Source: Bin87 sp034428455 (GTDB taxonomy: Bacteria; Chloroflexota; Dehalococcoidia; Lucifugimonadales; UBA3495). From it: a stretch of 64,000 bases of DNA. The notes below the pieces were generated by a model. That model saw only the letters and a program-made list of their open reading frames with translations, did not search any database and had not been told where the DNA came from. The stretch covers positions 89,748 through 153,747 of the forward strand of contig DAOUHZ010000147.1 of assembly GCA_034428455.1 (NCBI GenBank), read 5' to 3'. A program made the position numbers and the translations under genes. Positions 60,345 to 64,000 of the stretch are shown piece by piece. The stretch's first letter is position 1; each line of letters begins with the position of its first letter.

Positions 60345-62952
60345 GTGCGGCCACTTCCTCTTGGATCTCGGCGCTTTCGGTCTCCAGCCGCGCGATCAGC
60401 CGTTCGCGTTCGTCAGCGTCCTGGATCACGTTGGCCAACGCCAGCCCGCTCATGGCGTCCGGCGAATACGCGACCAGGCCGTCGTACTCCGGCGCGATGC
60501 GCAGTCGGGTAAACCGGTTGGACAGGGCGGCGCCGCCAACCAGCACCGGCGCCGCGATGCCGGCCGAGCGGAAGTCCTGCACCGTTTCGACCATCATCTG
60601 GGCCGACTTCACCAGCAGGCCCGACAACCCGATAATGTCCGGCTGGTGCTCCCGATATCCGGCAATCAGCTCCTGAGCCGCGACCTTGATACCCAAGTTG
60701 ATCACGCTGTAACCGTTGTTGGACAGGATGATCTCCACCAGGTTCTTGCCGATGTCGTGCACGTCGCCCTTCACGGTCGCCAACAGAACCCGTCCCCGCG
60801 ACGCGGCATCTGTGCGTTCCATGTACGGTTCCAGGTGGGCCACGGCGAACTTCATGGCCTCTGCGCTCTGCAACACCTCGGCAACGATCAGCTGGTTCGC
60901 ATTGAACTGCCGTCCAACCTCGTCCATGCCCGCCATCAAAGGGCCGTTGATGATCGCCAGCGGTTCCCGTCCCTGCAACGCCAGGTCCAAGTCCTCGGCC
61001 AGTCCTTCCTTGCTGCCCTCGATGATGCACTGGGCCAGCCGGTCGTCCAACGGCAATGCCAACCGTTCCTCCGCGGTGGCCCGCGGCGCGCGATCGCGGA
61101 AGTGGGCAGCAAACGCCGCCACGGGGTCCTCGCCCCGGTTCCAGATCAGGTCTTCGGACAGTTTGCGCTCTTCCTCGGGGATGCTGGCGTAACGCTGCAT
61201 CATCTCCGAGTTGACGATAGCCATGTCCAGCCCGGCCTGGGTGCAGTGGTACAGGAACACCGAGTTGAACACCTCCCGGCCGGCGGCCGGCAAGCCAAAG
61301 GACACGTTGGAGATCCCCAGCACTGTCTTGGTCCTGGGCAACGCCTCCTTGATCATCCGCACGCCTTCGATGGTTTCCGCCGCCGATCCCACGTAGTTTT
61401 CGTCGCCGGTTCCGGCAGGGAACACCAAGGGATCGAAGATGATGTCCTCTTCAGGCACTCCGTACTTATTGGTCAACAGGTCGCGCGAGCGGAGGGCTAT
61501 CTCCAACTTCCGTTCCCGCGTGATCGCCTGTGCCTGGTTGGGATCGTCGTCGATGCAGCCCACGACCAATGCCGCGCCGTAGCGCCGCGCCAGTGGCACC
61601 ACGCGCTGGAACCGCTCCTCCCCGTCCTCCAGGTTGATAGAGTTGATGATGGACTTGCCCTGCAGCCGCTTTAGCGACTCCTCGATAACGGCAGCGTCCG
61701 TCGAGTCGATCATGATCGGGGCCTTAACCCGCCGGTTGAGCTGGTCCAGGAACTTGATGACGTCAGACGTTTCGTCTCGGTCCGGGTCCTGCAGGCACAC
61801 GTCCAGCACGTGGGCGCCGTTTCGCACCTGCCGGCGGCCAATCTCGGCCGCTTCCTCGAACCGTTCGCCGGCGATCAGGCGCTTGAACCGGCGGCTGCCC
61901 AGCACGTTGGTCCGTTCCCCGACGACCGTGGGCCGCGTGTCCTCGTTGACCACCACGGCCTCAATGCCCGAAACCCGCGTCTCCAGCGCCGGCTCGGTCA
62001 CTCGTGGCTTCTTTTCGGCCATCGCTTCGACCAGATGCCGGATGTGGTCCGGGCCGGTGCCGCAGCACCCGCCGGTTACATTGAGCCACCCGTTGGACGC
62101 AAACCGCTCCAGGGTTGTTGCCAGCATTTCCGGCGTTTCGTTGTAGTTGCCGTCCTCGTCGGGCAGACCCGCATTCGGCACGCAGGCGATCCCGAACTGG
62201 GAAAGCTCGTGCAGTGTCCGGATGTGGTCCGTCATGAACTCCGGGCCGGTGGCGCAGTTGAATCCGACCCAGAGCAGGTCCCGGTGCGCCAACGATGTGT
62301 AGAACGCCTCGGCATCCTGCCCGGCCAGCAGCGTGCCCATGGGCTCGATAGTGCCTTGCACCGCCATGGGAACGTCCGCATTCAGTTCCGCAAGGGCCCG
62401 GTCGATTCCTTCCAGGCCAGCCTTGATGTTGATGGTGTCCTGAGCCGTTTCCAGCACCAGCACGTCGGCGCCGCCTTCAATCAGCCCCGCCGCCTGCTGG
62501 TGGTAGTCCGCCGCCAACTCGTCGAAGGTCAGGTTTCCGGTCACCGATATCGTGCGCGTCGTCGGGCCCATAGCGCCGTACACGAAACGCGGCTTGTCGG
62601 GGTCGCCCGCCGTGGCATCGTCCGCGGCGCGCCTTGCGATACTCGCGGCCTCGCGGTTGATCCGCCGCGCCTCGTGGGCCAGGTCATACTCGCCCAGCAC
62701 CAGCGCGGTTGCGCCGAAGGTGTTGGTCTGTATGATATCCGCGCCGGCCTCAAGATAGCCCCGGTGGATGTCTTCGATCACGTCCGGGCGCGTTATGTTC
62801 AAGTACTCGTTACACCCTTCGTACTCTTCGCCCCCGAAATCCTCGGGGCCCAGGCCCCGCGCCTGGATTTGGGTTCCCATAGCGCCGTCCGTGATCAGGA
62901 TGCGCTGGCCAAGCAACGATTTCAGCTCGTTGATGCGTTCTAAAGAATTCAT
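60337..62952 (-). CDS. metH: Cobalamin-dependent methionine synthase lacking the reactivation domain
   Basis: The 871-residue protein contains a homocysteine-binding barrel (about 1-310) with zinc ligands C233, C296 and C297 (GGCCGT). A methyltetrahydrofolate-binding pterin domain follows (about 330-590, NVLGSRRF...INSINLEDG). It ends in cobalamin-binding cap and Rossmann domains (about 620-870) with axial H732 in DVHDIGKN and GLSGLLVKS. It stops just where the AdoMet domain would begin. That domain is the next gene, overlapping by 8 bases. The start at MNSLERINEL fits homologues, but neither it nor the ATG at 63000 has a Shine-Dalgarno site, so leaderless or unusual initiation is possible. 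Confidence 0.95.
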   Translation of the reverse strand: MNSLERINELKSLLGQRILITDGAMGTQIQARGLGPEDFGGEEYEGCNEYLNITRPDVIEDIHRGYLEAGADIIQTNTFGATALVLGEYDLAHEARRINREAASIARRAADDATAGDPDKPRFVYGAMGPTTRTISVTGNLTFDELAADYHQQAAGLIEGGADVLVLETAQDTINIKAGLEGIDRALAELNADVPMAVQGTIEPMGTLLAGQDAEAFYTSLAHRDLLWVGFNCATGPEFMTDHIRTLHELSQFGIACVPNAGLPDEDGNYNETPEMLATTLERFASNGWLNVTGGCCGTGPDHIRHLVEAMAEKKPRVTEPALETRVSGIEAVVVNEDTRPTVVGERTNVLGSRRFKRLIAGERFEEAAEIGRRQVRNGAHVLDVCLQDPDRDETSDVIKFLDQLNRRVKAPIMIDSTDAAVIEESLKRLQGKSIINSINLEDGEERFQRVVPLARRYGAALVVGCIDDDPNQAQAITRERKLEIALRSRDLLTNKYGVPEEDIIFDPLVFPAGTGDENYVGSAAETIEGVRMIKEALPRTKTVLGISNVSFGLPAAGREVFNSVFLYHCTQAGLDMAIVNSEMMQRYASIPEEERKLSEDLIWNRGEDPVAAFAAHFRDRAPRATAEERLALPLDDRLAQCIIEGSKEGLAEDLDLALQGREPLAIINGPLMAGMDEVGRQFNANQLIVAEVLQSAEAMKFAVAHLEPYMERTDAASRGRVLLATVKGDVHDIGKNLVEIILSNNGYSVINLGIKVAAQELIAGYREHQPDIIGLSGLLVKSAQMMVETVQDFRSAGIAAPVLVGGAALSNRFTRLRIAPEYDGLVAYSPDAMSGLALANVIQDADERERLIARLETESAEIQEEVAARG

Positions 62953-63001
62953 AATTTCAGTGCCATTTGTTCCGTAAATCACAATCAAGGCTACCCGCAT
63001 T

Positions 63002-63045
63002 CGGCAGGGGTGTCAAACGGGAACGTTCTTGAATCACACCTGCCG
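63002..63045 (-). promoter_or_regulatory. Hairpin in the metH upstream region
   Basis: CGGCAGG (63002-63008) pairs with CCTGCCG (63039-63045), with a further GTG/CAC after one mismatch and a 22-nt loop. It lies about 50 bases upstream of metH and could be a leader structure or operator. It does not match a cobalamin or SAM riboswitch pattern that I can recognise. Confidence 0.3.
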
Positions 63046-63077
63046 GCGTTTGCGAATCAACCCAAAAGAGCGCTCCC

Positions 63078-63398
63078 ATGACCGATTCGGAGATCGTTTT
63101 GCAGGCCCCGGCAGTCGCCCGTTTCATCGCCGAAACCGTCCCCGCTGACCCATCTGCAAGCAACCTGTCCGACCGGGCTAGCGGCGTTCTTCTGGGTCTT
63201 GCCGCCGGCAACCTGCTGGGATTGCCGGTAGAGAGCGACCGCCACGACTGGATCACGGAGTCATTCCCTGACGGACTCACCGAGATCGACTTCCGCGAAG
63301 CCAACCGGCTCGCAGATGACGACCTGGCCCAGGCCGTCGATCTGGGTGAATCTCTACTGGCTATGAGTTGCGGCTACCCAAGCGGCACGGATGCGTAA
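63078..63398 (+). pseudogene. Truncated ADP-ribosylglycohydrolase, N-terminal fragment
   Basis: The 106 residues contain SDRASGVLLGLAAGNLLGLPVES and then EIDFREANRLADDDLAQAVDLGESLL. This is the start of the ADP-ribosylglycohydrolase fold with its first metal-binding acidic cluster. The family normally needs 250-350 residues and later aspartates, which are absent. Homology ends at ESLLAM, and the reading frame stops 14 codons later where the convergent small gene begins. It is best read as a decayed or replaced gene, although a short expressed protein cannot be excluded. Confidence 0.7.
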
Positions 63399-63607
63399 AG
63401 GGCCTGCTCGACTTCTTCCGTCAACTCAATAGGGATGAAGCAATCAGAGGGGTAAAGATAGTCTTCTTCCGTCTCGTCGATAACCCGGATCCATCTCAAT
63501 TTCGCCGCGTCATCATCGGGGAGTGCGCGGTAGATTTTATGGACCACCAAATCCACCGGCCAGTCGCCGCTGTCTATACAAACTACGAATTTTGAGGCCA
63601 TAGCCAT
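63374..63607 (-). CDS. Conserved small protein of unknown function (second of a pair)
   Basis: The 77-residue soluble acidic protein reads KFVVCIDSGDW, then KIYRALPDDDAA, IRVIDETEEDYLYPSDCFIPIEL and EEVEQAL. I recognise the pattern (VVCI...KIYqvLPD...IRViDEsgEDYLYP...PIeLp) from small hypothetical proteins in cyanobacteria and Chloroflexota with no assigned role. The ATG overlaps the upstream gene's stop as TGATG. Its end overlaps the truncated glycohydrolase on the other strand by 25 bases. Confidence 0.72.
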   Translation of the reverse strand: MAMASKFVVCIDSGDWPVDLVVHKIYRALPDDDAAKLRWIRVIDETEEDYLYPSDCFIPIELTEEVEQALYASVPLG

Positions 63608-63843
63608 CACCGGAACATTCGCTTGATTTTGATACGGCGCCTACCGATGCCATGGGCTTCATACCAGTGCAACTCGGCGTCGTGCATTGTACCATCGCGC
63701 AGGCGTACCGTCGCGATCCCTTTTCGCTTACGCCAGTTGCCTTGGCCGTAGCGGGAGCGCAAGTCTGCAATCACGCGGATGGAATTGCCAAATGCTATGG
63801 TTTCAATCTCCGTTATCGGGCCAACTATTTCAAAGCGAGGCAT
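63607..63843 (-). CDS. Conserved small basic protein of unknown function (first of a pair)
   Basis: The 78-residue basic protein from MPRFEIVGPITEIETIA contains RSRYGQGNWRKRKGIATVRLRDG and ends ELHWYEAHGIGRRRIKIKRMFR. The WYEAHGIGr...KIKR ending recurs in small hypothetical proteins linked to the partner gene. No catalytic motif is visible. The one-base overlap with the next gene (TGATG) implies coupled synthesis, as for toxin-antitoxin or other two-subunit modules, but no evidence here shows toxicity. An in-frame extension to 63894 was not used. Confidence 0.7.
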   Translation of the reverse strand: MPRFEIVGPITEIETIAFGNSIRVIADLRSRYGQGNWRKRKGIATVRLRDGTMHDAELHWYEAHGIGRRRIKIKRMFR

Positions 63844-64000
63844 TTGAAAGCTGCTTGCTCCGGGTAGTGCCCCCGTCATTGTCGACAGGGGCACGATGGC
63901 TGCCAGACGCTCCTAGAAAGCGGGCCGGAAACCCCTGGTTGGGAAGAGCGATAGCGCCAGCGTTGGCGCCCTGAGCCAAGCCAGCATCCAGGTTGGCAGC

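Noticed and set aside
61810..62943. 377-residue frame opposite metH
   Set aside because: Antisense shadow inside metH without independent start signals.
63867..63894. GTGCCCC/GGGGCAC hairpin near the window end
   Set aside because: A 7-bp stem with a 14-nt loop and no T-run on either strand. It is not convincing as a terminator.
63830..64000. Open minus-strand frame running off the window end (56 codons)
   Set aside because: The translation is Ala/Gly-rich with no recognisable domain and overlaps the start of the small basic gene. The GCGCCAGCGTTGGCGC stretch in it is a palindrome. Too little sequence to call.

Overview
The window is one bacterial chromosome segment. It is GC-rich by eye, densely coding, and packed with short operons whose genes often overlap by 1-8 bases (ATGA or TGATG junctions). 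Gene content fits a Chloroflexota bacterium, most likely Dehalococcoidia/SAR202-like. The basis is a B12-dependent ribonucleotide reductase with nrdR nearby, rsmH-ftsA-ftsZ with no peptidoglycan genes between them, a single-chain AccD-AccA carboxyltransferase, paired acyl-CoA dehydrogenases, and a MetH whose reactivation domain is a separate gene. This placement is inference. No rRNA, tRNA, CRISPR array, insertion sequence or prophage was found.

Layout. 1-9.3 kb: the tail of a MoaD/ThiS-like sulfur carrier and a tungsten/molybdenum aldehyde:ferredoxin oxidoreductase; enolase-rsmG; a bicupin; an AhpD-like protein; nadC; a FakA-FakB pair. 9.3-19.3 kb: DNA repair and regulation (recG, an OmpR-type regulator with a degenerate receiver, uvrB, yebC-ruvC-ruvA), a two-gene D-glutamate cyclase with a coupled small ORF, and a Uma2-family protein. 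19.4-30.9 kb is accessory: a MATE transporter, three VOC proteins, two PaREP1/HEPN-like paralogues, a MmeI-like type IIL restriction-modification enzyme, a small P-loop kinase, yggT, proC, pdxA and a Panacea-domain protein. 30.8-39.7 kb, all on the minus strand: rsmH-ftsA-ftsZ ending in a strong terminator, then nrdR behind a TATAAT box and two 16-bp NrdR-box-like sites 15 bp apart, two unknown genes, and nrdJ carrying a 301-residue intein exactly before its catalytic cysteine.

40-50.5 kb: tsaD, a CNNM/CBS protein, a histidine phosphatase, tilS, the AccD-AccA fusion with unusual catalytic motifs, mrp with a separate SufT-like partner, and a D-aminoacylase-family hydrolase. 50.5-58.4 kb: a VapC-type toxin gene behind an unusually long ribbon-helix-helix protein gene with a four-half-site palindromic operator, two acyl-CoA dehydrogenases, small membrane proteins, and a ppx-tmk-tmk operon in which one kinase has lost its P-loop lysine. 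58.4-64 kb: an SDR, a REP-like palindromic repeat, split metH, a truncated ADP-ribosylglycohydrolase and a pair of conserved unknown small genes.

Putative promoters share a TATAAT-like -10 box, often preceded by TGn, with poor -35 boxes. Lower-GC patches by eye mark the intein, the target-recognition part of the MmeI-like enzyme, and the vapBC-like pair. These are the best candidates for recent horizontal change.
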